From positions 310,001 through 374,000 of the forward strand of contig NZ_CP011805.1 of NCBI RefSeq assembly GCF_001028625.1: a DNA stretch of 64,000 bases. The letters are read 5' to 3'. The position numbers and the translations under genes are program-made. The notes beneath the pieces are model-generated. The model was not told where the DNA came from. It did no database searches and worked only from the letters and a program-made list of their open reading frames with translations. Below, piece by piece: positions 16,807-25,349 of this stretch (positions are counted from its first letter, which is position 1; each line of letters begins with the position of its first letter). The stretch is from Pelagerythrobacter marensis. GTDB taxonomy: Bacteria > Pseudomonadota > Alphaproteobacteria > Sphingomonadales > Sphingomonadaceae.

Positions 16807-18708
16807 CTAGTCGAGCAGCGTCGCAATCCGTGCCAGCCAACCGCGCCCGCTTGCCGCCGCGGTTCGCTGGGTCGCCGATGGCGGGCATTCGAGGCAATAG
16901 GCCTGCATTCCCTGCGCCGACAGCAACCGGTCGAGCGTGTTGCCTGCCTGGGCGAGCCGCGCCTGTTCCGCGCGGGCGACCGTGGCGAACAAGTCGCCGC
17001 CGCTGCGTGCACTTTCCCCCGCGATCATCTGGCGAATCAGCGAATCGTAAGGCTGCGTATCGGTGCCGAGATATTCGACATGCCAGTCGCCATCTTCCAG
17101 TTCGGCCTGTGTTGCGGCCCAGGCTAGTGCGTCCTGCAATCCGCCGTACTGATCGACCAGGCCGATCTGGCGCGCGGTTCCACCATCCCACACGCGGCCC
17201 TGGCCGATTGCGTCGACTCGCTCTGTCGACAGATTGCGCGATTCGGCGACGCGGGTGAGGAAATCGCGATACCCGTCCTCGATTGAATTCTGCAGAATGG
17301 CCTCGATTTCGGGAGTGAACCCGCCGATCAGGTCCGGCTGGCCCGAAAGCGGCGTGGTGCGCACGCCATCGGCATAGACGCCCCAGTTCGCGGCGGCATC
17401 TTCGAACGTCGGGATAACCGCAAAGATACCGATCGAACCGGTAATCGTTTCCGGTTCGGCGAAGATCCGGTCTGCGGGAGTCGACACCCAGTATCCGCCG
17501 CTGGCGGCGACGTTGGCCATCGAAACCACGATCGGGATGTCGTTTGCCTTGTGCCGCAGGATGGCCCGGCGGATTTCCTCCGACGCGGTGACCGATCCGC
17601 CGGGCGAATCGACCCGCACCACCAGTGCCGCCAGATCTTCGTCCAGCGCATCCAGCAACAGGTCGCGGATACGGTCGCCGCCAGCGGTTCCGGGGCCGGC
17701 GTCACCGTCAACGATCTGACCGGCAATGGTGACGACGCCGATTGCCTTGCCTGGCTGATCGGGCTCGATCTCGGCCAGCCACGGGGCGTATTCGGTATGC
17801 GCGAACGCGCCGGGGGTGTCGTCAACCGGATCGGGACCCGCGAGTTCCGCCACGCGCTCGCCGAATTCGGTCTTGTCGCCCAGCGTGTCGACAAGACCGG
17901 CATCCATTGCCGCAGTGCCGAGGTCGCCTTCGCTCTCGGCAATCCATTCGGCGGGGCTTTGCGTGATCCGGTCGAGTTGAAGCTGGGGGCGCGCCTTCTT
18001 GACGTTGGCCTGCCATTCTTCCCACAGCGCGCCATACAGCGCCTGATAGTTTTCCCGCGCTTCGGGCGACATGCCGCTGCGCGAATAAGGCTCTACCGCG
18101 GACTTGTATTCGCCGACCTTGTAGATTCGCGCATTGACGTTCAGGTTTTCCAGCAGCTCGCCGAAATAAAGATTCGATCCACCCGGGCCGGCGATGACCG
18201 CGCCGCCCATCGGATCGACCCACACCTCGCTCGCGTGGGAGGCCAGCAGCATTGCATCGTCGCCATAGAACAGCGCGTAGGTCAGCACCGGCTTTTCCGC
18301 TACGCGCGCGCGGTCGAGCGCGGCACCGATATCCTGGAGGTGAACCTGGCCGCCGCCGAGGAACGAGGTCAGATCGAGGACGATCGCCTTGATGCGGTCG
18401 TCTTCCGCTGCTTCGTCGATCGCGCGGACCAGATCGCGCGACTGATATTCGCCGATTGGCGGTTCGCCGGAAAGCAGCACGCCGAGCGGATCGATCGGAG
18501 CTTTCTCCTCCACCACCACGCCATCGAGTTGCAGCAGCAGGGCCCCTTCGCGAACCTGGGCCGGGCTGGGCCGGGCGGTGAGGATGGCGTAGAGCGCCAT
18601 GAAGAACAGGAGCAGGAAGACGAGGCTCAGGCCATCCTTGATCCCAACCAGCAGCCGCCAGACCTTGCCTGCAAAACCCATAGTTCGAACAATCCCGAAT
18701 AAATTCAC
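16807..18708 (-). CDS. sppA: signal peptide peptidase SppA, 67-kDa type
   Basis: Protein of 633 residues with two S49 peptidase repeats. One membrane anchor lies at about residues 26-45 (LSLVFLLLFFMALYAIL). The catalytic Lys is Lys202 in EYKSAVEPYSR of the first repeat; the nucleophile Ser403 is in ANVAASGGYW of the second. This Lys/Ser arrangement is that of E. coli SppA. It degrades cleaved signal peptides within the membrane from the periplasmic side. The gene stands alone, divergent from pyrB. Confidence 0.95.
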   Translation of the reverse strand: MNLFGIVRTMGFAGKVWRLLVGIKDGLSLVFLLLFFMALYAILTARPSPAQVREGALLLQLDGVVVEEKAPIDPLGVLLSGEPPIGEYQSRDLVRAIDEAAEDDRIKAIVLDLTSFLGGGQVHLQDIGAALDRARVAEKPVLTYALFYGDDAMLLASHASEVWVDPMGGAVIAGPGGSNLYFGELLENLNVNARIYKVGEYKSAVEPYSRSGMSPEARENYQALYGALWEEWQANVKKARPQLQLDRITQSPAEWIAESEGDLGTAAMDAGLVDTLGDKTEFGERVAELAGPDPVDDTPGAFAHTEYAPWLAEIEPDQPGKAIGVVTIAGQIVDGDAGPGTAGGDRIRDLLLDALDEDLAALVVRVDSPGGSVTASEEIRRAILRHKANDIPIVVSMANVAASGGYWVSTPADRIFAEPETITGSIGIFAVIPTFEDAAANWGVYADGVRTTPLSGQPDLIGGFTPEIEAILQNSIEDGYRDFLTRVAESRNLSTERVDAIGQGRVWDGGTARQIGLVDQYGGLQDALAWAATQAELEDGDWHVEYLGTDTQPYDSLIRQMIAGESARSGGDLFATVARAEQARLAQAGNTLDRLLSAQGMQAYCLECPPSATQRTAAASGRGWLARIATLLD

Positions 18709-18846
18709 GTATCTGGCAACCTAGTCCGACCTGGCCCCGCGATCCAGCCGAAAGGGCGCGAGCGGGCCATACAGCTCGACGAAGGGGATGGTGGCGACGC
18801 GAAACCATTGCCAGCATTGCTTGCGCACCCTAAGGGCATCGCTTCG

Positions 18847-19878
18847 ATGGCATCGACGGGCACTCACGACACACCGGGCCGCTTTCCAGCGGGGGCGCGG
18901 GCATTTCCGCACCGCGACCTCACGGGCATTGCGCAACTGGAACGGCACGAAATCCTGTTTCTGCTGGCAGAGGCGGAGCGCTGGGTCGAATTCAACCGCC
19001 AGGCGGACAAGCACTGCGATGAGCTGGCCGGCCTGACGATCATCAATGCATTCTTCGAAAACTCCACCCGGACATTGCTGAGTTTCGAAATCGCCGGAAA
19101 GCGGCTGGGTGCCGATGTGGTCAACATGCACGCCGCGCAATCGAGCGTGAAGAAGGGCGAAACGCTGATCGACACCGCGATCACGCTCAACGCCATGCGG
19201 GCCGATGCTATCGTCATCCGGCACGGATCGAGCGGCGCGGTCGATTTGATCGCCAGCAAGGTCGATTGCCCGGTGCTCAATGCCGGCGATGGGCAGCACG
19301 AACATCCCACGCAGGCCCTGCTCGATGCTCTCGCGCTGCGTCACGCGCTGGAAGATCGGGGCGAGGGGAGCGAGGATTTTACCGGCCTGACCGTGACGAT
19401 CTGCGGCGATATCCTGCACAGCCGGGTCGCGCGTTCCAACGCGCTTTGCCTGCAGGCGCTCGGTGCCTCCGTGCGCCTTTGTGCGCCGCCTGCGCTGATG
19501 CCTGCGGAAGTCGAGGCGATGGGCGTTGCGGCGTATCACGATTTCGATGCCGCGCTCGACGGGGCCGATGTGGCGATGATGCTGCGATTGCAGACCGAAC
19601 GAATGAGCGGTCAGTTCATCCCGTCGCCCCGCGAATACCATCATCTCTACGGCCTTACCCGCGAGCGGCTGGAGCGGCGCGCGCCCGACGCGCTGGTCAT
19701 GCATCCAGGGCCGATGAACCGCGGGGTGGAAATCGACAGCGACGTGGCCGACATGATCGACCGGTCGATCATTACCCGCCAGGTCGAAATGGGGGTCGCG
19801 ATCCGTATGGCTTGTCTCGACGTACTGACGCGGCGCGCGCGGGCGGTGCCGGGCTGGAACGACGGGCAGTGGACATGA
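18847..19878 (+). CDS. pyrB: aspartate carbamoyltransferase catalytic chain
   Basis: Protein of 343 residues from the ATG at 18847 (MASTGTHDTPG). The carbamoyl-phosphate loop is FFENSTRTLLSFE, followed by SSVKKGETLIDT, and GDGQHEHPTQALLD is the second substrate motif. The C-terminal MHPGPMNRGVEI is typical. It makes carbamoyl-aspartate in pyrimidine synthesis. No regulatory PyrI is present; the stop overlaps the start of the pyrC-like gene, as in bacteria where catalytic ATCase trimers associate with an inactive dihydroorotase-like partner. Confidence 0.96.
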   Translation: MASTGTHDTPGRFPAGARAFPHRDLTGIAQLERHEILFLLAEAERWVEFNRQADKHCDELAGLTIINAFFENSTRTLLSFEIAGKRLGADVVNMHAAQSSVKKGETLIDTAITLNAMRADAIVIRHGSSGAVDLIASKVDCPVLNAGDGQHEHPTQALLDALALRHALEDRGEGSEDFTGLTVTICGDILHSRVARSNALCLQALGASVRLCAPPALMPAEVEAMGVAAYHDFDAALDGADVAMMLRLQTERMSGQFIPSPREYHHLYGLTRERLERRAPDALVMHPGPMNRGVEIDSDVADMIDRSIITRQVEMGVAIRMACLDVLTRRARAVPGWNDGQWT

Positions 19879-21101
19879 AGCAGGCGCGGCCGATCACGGT
19901 GACCGGCGGCAGGCTGGTCCTGCCTGACGGGATGCGCCCCGGCGCTCTGCGCATTGTCGATGGAACCATCGCAGCCGTTGGCGAGGCGGAGCCGCAGGAT
20001 GGCGACGAGACGATCGACGCCGGCGGCGCCCTGATCGCCCCGGCTCTGGTCGATTTCGGCGTGTTCGCGATTGACAAGCCGGCGTTCCACTTCGGCGGCA
20101 TCGCACGCGCTGCCCTGATGCCCGACCAGGCGCCGCCGCTCGATCTGCCCAGCCGGGTTTCACATCTGGCGAAAAGCGGGAAGCCGGATTTCTGGGTCCA
20201 TCCGCTTGCCGCGGCGACACGCGGGCTGGAAGGGCGCGAGCTTGCCGAACTGGCGCTGATGAAGGAAGCGGGCGCGCGCGGAATTGCCACGGGCCGCCGC
20301 TGGATCGCCGATTCCGGCGTCATGCTGCGGCTGATGCAATATGCGGCGATGCTCGACCTGGTCGTGGTCGCCCATGCGGAGGACGGCGCGCTCGTCGGAT
20401 CGGCGGCGGCGACCGCGGGGGAGGTCGCGACACGCCTCGGCCTGCCCGCCGCACCTGCCGAAGCGGAGGCGCTTGCCGTCGCTCGCGACATCGCGCTGGC
20501 CGAACTGAGCGGCGCCCGGCTGCATTTTCGCCAGGTCACCACTCGCGCGGCGCTGGATATCGTGCGTGCGGCGAAAGCCCGCGGTGTGACGGTGACTGCG
20601 GGTGTCACTCCGCCTCACTTCATGCTGTCGGATCTCGCAACTGCGGATTTCCGCACGTTTGCCCGCCTTTCCCCGCCGTTGCGGTGCGAGGGTGATCGTC
20701 AGGCGGTGATCGAGGCGATCGGAGACGGCACGATCGATGTCATCGCATCCGGCCATGATCCGCGCGGGCCGGAGGACAAGCGGCTGCCGTTTGCCGATGC
20801 CGAGCCGGGCATGGCGGGCGCCGAAACACTCCTGGCGATGACGCTGACGCTCGTTCGCGACGGTGTGATCGATTTTCCGCGGGCCTTCGATCTGCTGGCA
20901 CGCGCCCCGGCGCGGTTGCTGGGGGTATCAGCGGGAGAGCTGCGCGAAGGTTTCGAAGGCGATGTGGCCTTGATCGACCCCGAAAAGCCCTGGGTCGTCG
21001 ACCGGCGCAAGATGGAAGCGACCGCGGGCAATACACCGTTCGACGGGCAGCCGGCGCAGGGCCGCGTGCTGGCCTTGTTCAAGGGCGGGATCGCGCCCTA
21101 G
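19875..21101 (+). CDS. pyrC: dihydroorotase-like protein lacking metal ligands (pseudo-dihydroorotase)
   Basis: Protein of 408 residues starting MKQARPITVTGGRLVLPDG. It has the amidohydrolase fold of type I dihydroorotase, but the first metal motif, normally HxH after VDxHVHLREPG, reads LVDFGVFAIDKPAFHF with no HxH. The His pair in HIAHVST reads LHFRQVTT, and the final TDHAPH motif reads ASGHDPRGPEDK. Only an isolated His (VVAHAED) is left. It is therefore probably inactive and structural, like PyrC' of Pseudomonas, which holds PyrB in a large complex. The ATGA overlap with pyrB supports a shared complex. A true dihydroorotase should be elsewhere in the genome. Confidence 0.88.
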   Translation: MKQARPITVTGGRLVLPDGMRPGALRIVDGTIAAVGEAEPQDGDETIDAGGALIAPALVDFGVFAIDKPAFHFGGIARAALMPDQAPPLDLPSRVSHLAKSGKPDFWVHPLAAATRGLEGRELAELALMKEAGARGIATGRRWIADSGVMLRLMQYAAMLDLVVVAHAEDGALVGSAAATAGEVATRLGLPAAPAEAEALAVARDIALAELSGARLHFRQVTTRAALDIVRAAKARGVTVTAGVTPPHFMLSDLATADFRTFARLSPPLRCEGDRQAVIEAIGDGTIDVIASGHDPRGPEDKRLPFADAEPGMAGAETLLAMTLTLVRDGVIDFPRAFDLLARAPARLLGVSAGELREGFEGDVALIDPEKPWVVDRRKMEATAGNTPFDGQPAQGRVLALFKGGIAP

Positions 21102-21135
21102 CCGTTTCGTCAAAGCGTGCGCGGGCAGTCGATCG

Positions 21136-22524
21136 TCAGCGACGCGCCATGCGGACATTGCCGGCGATCGCACCGGGCAGCGGCCGGCCTTCGGCCCATG
21201 TGATGCAGCCTTCGCCGCGCGCCTTTACCGTCGAACACATCGTCCGGGCTTCAGCGGACTGAAGTCCACCCGCCGATACGCGGTAATAGGTCTTCCCGCG
21301 AACGCGCGCCTCGGTGATGACCATGCGATAGCGATCGAGGTTCGGATAGGTACGCGCGTAAACGCCCCAGGCGCGGCGCGCGCCCTCGCGGCTGGAGAAC
21401 GACCCCAGCTGGACCAGATGCTTGCCGTTTGCGCCGTCGAAAGGCGCAGCCGCCTTCTCGCTTGCAGCTCGCGCCGTGCTGCGCGCGGAAGCTTCCACGC
21501 CGTACCGCGCGGGCATTTTCTGCACGACCGGTTCCGAAATGAACGCGATCACGCTTTCGGTAATCTGGGCTGGCGTGGCACCCGCGGGTGCCGGTGCGGC
21601 AAAGGCGCTTTGCACGTCTTTCGGGGCCTCGACCTGCGGCGGGGCGACCGCAAGCTGCGGTGCAGGCTCCGCGGCGGGCAATTCGGCTGCTGTATCGGCA
21701 GGAGTGTAAGCTGCGTAGGCATCGGATGCCCGCACCGGTGCAAGCTCGCCGGATTGGGGGGCAAGCGCGGCCGCCTCGGCAGCAAGCTGTTCGGAGCCGG
21801 GATTGTTGTTAAGCGCCAGCGCGACCGGCTGACCGGGATCGTTCACCACTGGTGCACCCAGCAGATGGGCGACCCGCGCTTGATACATTTCGGGCTGGAC
21901 GGCCTTGGCCCATTCGCCGATCCGCTGATCGATCTCGTCCGAAGGAACATCTTCCGCCGCCATCAGGCGCGCGGCACGCCAATTGCCCTGCAGGGCGTAG
22001 GCATAGGCGAGGTTCTGCCGCACTTTCGCAGTGTTCAGGCCGCCGCGCAGGGCGTTGGCGAGCACGTTCGCACCGCGATCGGGCTGCCCGGCAAGGGCGA
22101 GCGCAAGCCCGAGATCGGCGGGATCGAGGTCGTCGCGCCAATCGTCGAGCACGGCAATTGCCTTCGGATAATTGCCTACGGCGATTTCGGCGAGGACATA
22201 GCTAAGCGCGGTGCGCGGCGAGTTGTCACCGAGCGACATCGCATCCTGAAAACTCGTGGCGGCCGACTGGAACCGACCGGCCTTGAGATAGGCCGCGCCC
22301 AGGACTGCGCGATACTGCTGGTTCCGCGGTTCGGCCCGGACTGCGGCTTCCGCATGGGCGACCGCAGCATCTTCCTGCCCCTTTTCCAGCGCCGTCTGCG
22401 CCTTGTTGGCGGACAGGTCGGCGCGGGGCGCGGACTTGGTCGTGCAACCGGTAAGGGCTGTGGTCGCAAGGGCGCTGGTCAGCGCGAGCGCGACGAGGCG
22501 ATTGGTCTTGGCGGTCCGGGTCAT
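21136..22524 (-). CDS. TPR lipoprotein with C-terminal SPOR domain
   Basis: Protein of 462 residues from the ATG at 22524; the frame upstream of this lies within the neighbouring gene. A lipobox LTGC marks a lipoprotein. Residues about 40-230 are TPR repeats (QTALEKGQEDAAVAHAEAAV and following), then comes an Ala/Pro/Glu-rich linker. The C-terminal SPOR domain begins KHLVQLGSFSSREGARRAWG and ends with ARTMCSTVKARGEGC. SPOR domains bind septal, denuded peptidoglycan, so the protein probably acts at the envelope during division. It is the last gene of an operon with a ParA-like ATPase and a small basic protein. Confidence 0.87.
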   Translation of the reverse strand: MTRTAKTNRLVALALTSALATTALTGCTTKSAPRADLSANKAQTALEKGQEDAAVAHAEAAVRAEPRNQQYRAVLGAAYLKAGRFQSAATSFQDAMSLGDNSPRTALSYVLAEIAVGNYPKAIAVLDDWRDDLDPADLGLALALAGQPDRGANVLANALRGGLNTAKVRQNLAYAYALQGNWRAARLMAAEDVPSDEIDQRIGEWAKAVQPEMYQARVAHLLGAPVVNDPGQPVALALNNNPGSEQLAAEAAALAPQSGELAPVRASDAYAAYTPADTAAELPAAEPAPQLAVAPPQVEAPKDVQSAFAAPAPAGATPAQITESVIAFISEPVVQKMPARYGVEASARSTARAASEKAAAPFDGANGKHLVQLGSFSSREGARRAWGVYARTYPNLDRYRMVITEARVRGKTYYRVSAGGLQSAEARTMCSTVKARGEGCITWAEGRPLPGAIAGNVRMARR

Positions 22525-22540
22525 AGAGCTTTCCCCACGT

Positions 22541-23149
22541 TCATCGCTTCCGCTCGATCCTAGCGGCAAGATCATCGAGTTCGGGCATCGTAGCCAGCAT
22601 GGTATCCAGCGCTTCGGTGACAATCTGCTGTGCGCTGCGGTTGCGCATCGTGCAGGCCAGCCGCAGCTTGAGGTGCCGTTCCGCATCCAGCCGCAGCGTG
22701 AAGGCGGCGCGCTTCCCGCGCGCCAGCGCCGACCGGCGAGGTGCCGGCGGTGTGGCCGTCTCGATCGTCGCGCCCAGGCGCTTGGCCGCTTCGGCCTGCT
22801 GTCTGTGGACCGGCGATTCTTGCGGGCCGGCGGGTTTGGGCTCGACCTCGACATTGTCGGCCTTTGCCGGCTCGGGCGTGCCAAGCTGGTCCTTGGCCTC
22901 ATGGTCGATCTCGCGCGATTGGGCCGCTGTCGCCGGATTGGCCGGGGCGGGCGTAAGCTGCAGAACCTCCGCCTCGCGCGGTTCTTCACCGCTCTCGGCA
23001 CCCATATCGTTCCAACCCAGATCCTCGATCCGTTCGGCTGCCGCGCTCTGACCCGTGATCAGTGCGGACTGCGGCCGCATGGCCGGTCGTGCGCCCCCCT
23101 TGCGGGCAAGCAGCGAAGAATTGAGGGAGGCGAAGTTGGTATCGCTCAT
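22541..23149 (-). CDS. protein with C-terminal ribbon-helix-helix-like domain, ParA partner
   Basis: Protein of 202 residues. The first 130 residues are acidic, Pro/Ala/Glu-rich and probably disordered. The C-terminal 65 residues (RGKRAAFTLRLDAERHLKLR, then LACTMRNRSAQQIVTEALD) look like a ribbon-helix-helix fold: a basic strand followed by two helices. It lies 15 nt after the ParA gene and 16 nt before the SPOR lipoprotein. By position it is a DNA-binding or adaptor partner of the ParA ATPase. No named family is recognised with certainty. Confidence 0.7.
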   Translation of the reverse strand: MSDTNFASLNSSLLARKGGARPAMRPQSALITGQSAAAERIEDLGWNDMGAESGEEPREAEVLQLTPAPANPATAAQSREIDHEAKDQLGTPEPAKADNVEVEPKPAGPQESPVHRQQAEAAKRLGATIETATPPAPRRSALARGKRAAFTLRLDAERHLKLRLACTMRNRSAQQIVTEALDTMLATMPELDDLAARIERKR

Positions 23150-23164
23150 GGCTCGTTCGCGGTC

Positions 23165-23881
23165 CTACTGCGCCACCCGGCGGCCGAAGCCCCCGGCAGG
23201 ACGATAGACCCCGGCGGCCGGCGAAACCGTGTTCGGGGCCGCGAATACGGTGCGGCGGAAATTCTTTTCGAGACGGTCGGCGACGTAATTCCATAGGGCC
23301 GTGACTTCGGCGGCGCTGCGGCTGTCGGGATCGACTTCCATCACCGTGCGGCCATCGATCATCGATGCGGCATAGTCGGTCCGCTGATGCAGGGTGATCG
23401 GCGCGACGGTACCGTGCTGGCTCAGCGCGACCGCAGCTTCGGACGTGATCTTGGCTTTCGGGGTGGCGGCATTGACGACGAAGACGAGCGGCTTGCCGGC
23501 GCGCTCGCATAGGTCGACGGTCGCGCCGACCGCGCGCAGATCGTGCGGGCTGGGGCGCGTCGGCACCACGATCAGCTCCGCAACGCCGATAACCGACTGG
23601 ATGGCCATTGTAATCGCCGGCGGCGTGTCGATCACGGCCAGTTTGAAGCCCTGCTGGCGCAATATCTGAAGATCGCTGGCCAAGCGGGCGACTGTCGTTT
23701 GCGCGAACGCCGGATATTCGGCCTCGCGTTCATTCCACCAATCGGCGAGGGAGCCCTGCGGGTCGATGTCGATAAGCACGACCGGCCCGGCGCCGGCGCG
23801 TTGCGCCTGCACGGCCAGGTGACCGGACAGCGTCGTTTTGCCCGATCCCCCCTTTTGTGACGCCAATGCCAATACTCGCAC
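23165..23881 (-). CDS. ParA/MinD-family ATPase
   Basis: Protein of 238 residues starting with GTG (MRVLALASQKGGSGKTTLS). The deviant Walker A is KGGSGKTT, the Walker A' region is IDIDPQGSLADWW and Walker B is KLAVIDTPP. It has the short N-terminus of orphan ParA proteins, without an HTH. Such ATPases position cargo on the nucleoid or membrane. The operon with a ribbon-helix-helix-like protein and a SPOR lipoprotein is unlike a chromosomal parAB locus, so the cargo is probably not the chromosome origin. Confidence 0.88.
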   Translation of the reverse strand: MRVLALASQKGGSGKTTLSGHLAVQAQRAGAGPVVLIDIDPQGSLADWWNEREAEYPAFAQTTVARLASDLQILRQQGFKLAVIDTPPAITMAIQSVIGVAELIVVPTRPSPHDLRAVGATVDLCERAGKPLVFVVNAATPKAKITSEAAVALSQHGTVAPITLHQRTDYAASMIDGRTVMEVDPDSRSAAEVTALWNYVADRLEKNFRRTVFAAPNTVSPAAGVYRPAGGFGRRVAQ

Positions 23882-24083
23882 AGGCTTGGTCCCCCTACTG
23901 TTCCTGTCCTGTCCGCCGCGTAAAAGCGGGTCGGCTATGCAGATCGCAGGATACCCCTAATTTAGGGTTAACGATGGTAGAGAGGCGCCCTCGCAATACG
24001 AGTGCGGACGGTTAGAAACCCTTTGCTAACGGACTGTTCACTATGTCAGGCTCTCATCACTGGAAATCGAGGACCCGCCGATC

Positions 24084-25244
24084 ATGAAGATCGCACACAG
24101 ATTGCAGACATTTGCCGCAGTGTTCGCACTCGCCGGGGCGGCTGCGCCCGCGCTGGCGGACGTCAAGGCCGGTGTCGACGCGTGGAGCCGCGGAGACTTC
24201 GCCGTCGCAGTGCAGGAATGGCGCGAGCCTGCGCGGGAGGGGGACGCTGACGCCCAGTTCAACCTGGGGCAGGCCTATCGCCTAGGTCGCGAGGTCGAAA
24301 GCGACCCGGCCCAGGCGGAAGTGTTCTATGCTAAGGCGGCGGCGCAGGGTCATATCAAGGCCGCGGAAAACTTGGGGTTGATGCTGTTTCAGTCCGGCCG
24401 CCGGGAAGAGGCGTTGCCATATGTGACTGCGGCGTCCGACCGCGGCGATCCGCGCGCGCAGTATCTGCTGGGTATCGCGCACTTCAACGGCGACATGGTG
24501 GAGAAGGATTGGGTCCGCGCTTACGCCCTGCTCACGCTCGCCAATGCTGCCGGTCTGCCTCAGGCGGGGCCTGCGATCCAGCAGATGGACGATTACATCT
24601 CGCTGACCGACCGGCAGGAAGCTCAGGCTCTGGCCCAGTCGCTCAAGCGGGAAAGCGATGCTGCGCGCGCGCAGCAGCTGGCCGCTGCGGATCTGGCGCT
24701 GGGTGGAGAAACGGCGGCCGTAACGCCGCCACCGGCACCGCGTCAGGTGCAGCCCCCTGCCGTCCCCGCTACGTCAGGCCGCGTGCCTGCATCGATCCCG
24801 AACACGGGCATTTCCCCCTCGGTCGCCTCCGCCCAGGCTGCGATCGAGGAGGCGAGCCGTGTGACCGGCACGAGCACGCCTGCGCAAGCTGGCGCGGACT
24901 TCGCTCGCCCTGTCGCCGCACCGCCCCAGGCGGCGCCCAGCCAGTCTGCGGCAACCTCCGCAGCGGCATCGCCGCCACCGTCTCCGCCGGCGCAGTCAGC
25001 GCCCGAACCAACGCCTCAGGGCGTCTGGCGGGTCCAGCTGGGCGCATTTTCGGTGTCCGGGAATGCAGAGCGCATGTGGCGCAATCTTTCCGGGGAGGCC
25101 GCGCTGGCTGGAAAGGCGAAGATTCTCGTTCCGACGGGGCGGCTGACCAAGCTGCAGGCGGGCGGCTTCGCCAGTCGCGGGGACGCTCAGGCTGCCTGCG
25201 CGACTTTGAAGGCGCGCGGCCACGCTTGTCTGGTGGCGCGCTAG
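24084..25244 (+). CDS. Sel1/TPR repeat protein with C-terminal SPOR domain
   Basis: Protein of 386 residues with a signal peptide (MKIAHRLQTFAAVFALAGAAAPALA). Sel1-like repeats occupy about residues 27-170 (GDADAQFNLGQAYRLGREVE, GHIKAAENLGLMLFQSG, GDPRAQYLLGIAHFNGDMVE). A Pro/Ala/Ser/Gln linker leads to a SPOR domain beginning GVWRVQLGAFSVSGNAERMW and ending in ACATLKARGHACL. It is periplasmic and should bind peptidoglycan. It is divergent from the ParA operon, whose last gene is also a SPOR protein, so both may serve the same envelope process. Confidence 0.87.
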   Translation: MKIAHRLQTFAAVFALAGAAAPALADVKAGVDAWSRGDFAVAVQEWREPAREGDADAQFNLGQAYRLGREVESDPAQAEVFYAKAAAQGHIKAAENLGLMLFQSGRREEALPYVTAASDRGDPRAQYLLGIAHFNGDMVEKDWVRAYALLTLANAAGLPQAGPAIQQMDDYISLTDRQEAQALAQSLKRESDAARAQQLAAADLALGGETAAVTPPPAPRQVQPPAVPATSGRVPASIPNTGISPSVASAQAAIEEASRVTGTSTPAQAGADFARPVAAPPQAAPSQSAATSAAASPPPSPPAQSAPEPTPQGVWRVQLGAFSVSGNAERMWRNLSGEAALAGKAKILVPTGRLTKLQAGGFASRGDAQAACATLKARGHACLVAR

Positions 25245-25349
25245 CGCTCGTTCCTCCCCGCTGACGGAACAGCCGCCGCGCGATTGTGCTGTTTCGCAGG
25301 CGACTGCGCGCTATATGCCGTGAACCGGTTGGTTGAGGGGAACGCATCG

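Noticed and set aside
19266..21101. 611-codon frame that includes the PyrC-like protein
   Set aside because: Its first 200 codons lie inside pyrB in another frame; the true start is the ATG at 19875 overlapping the pyrB stop.
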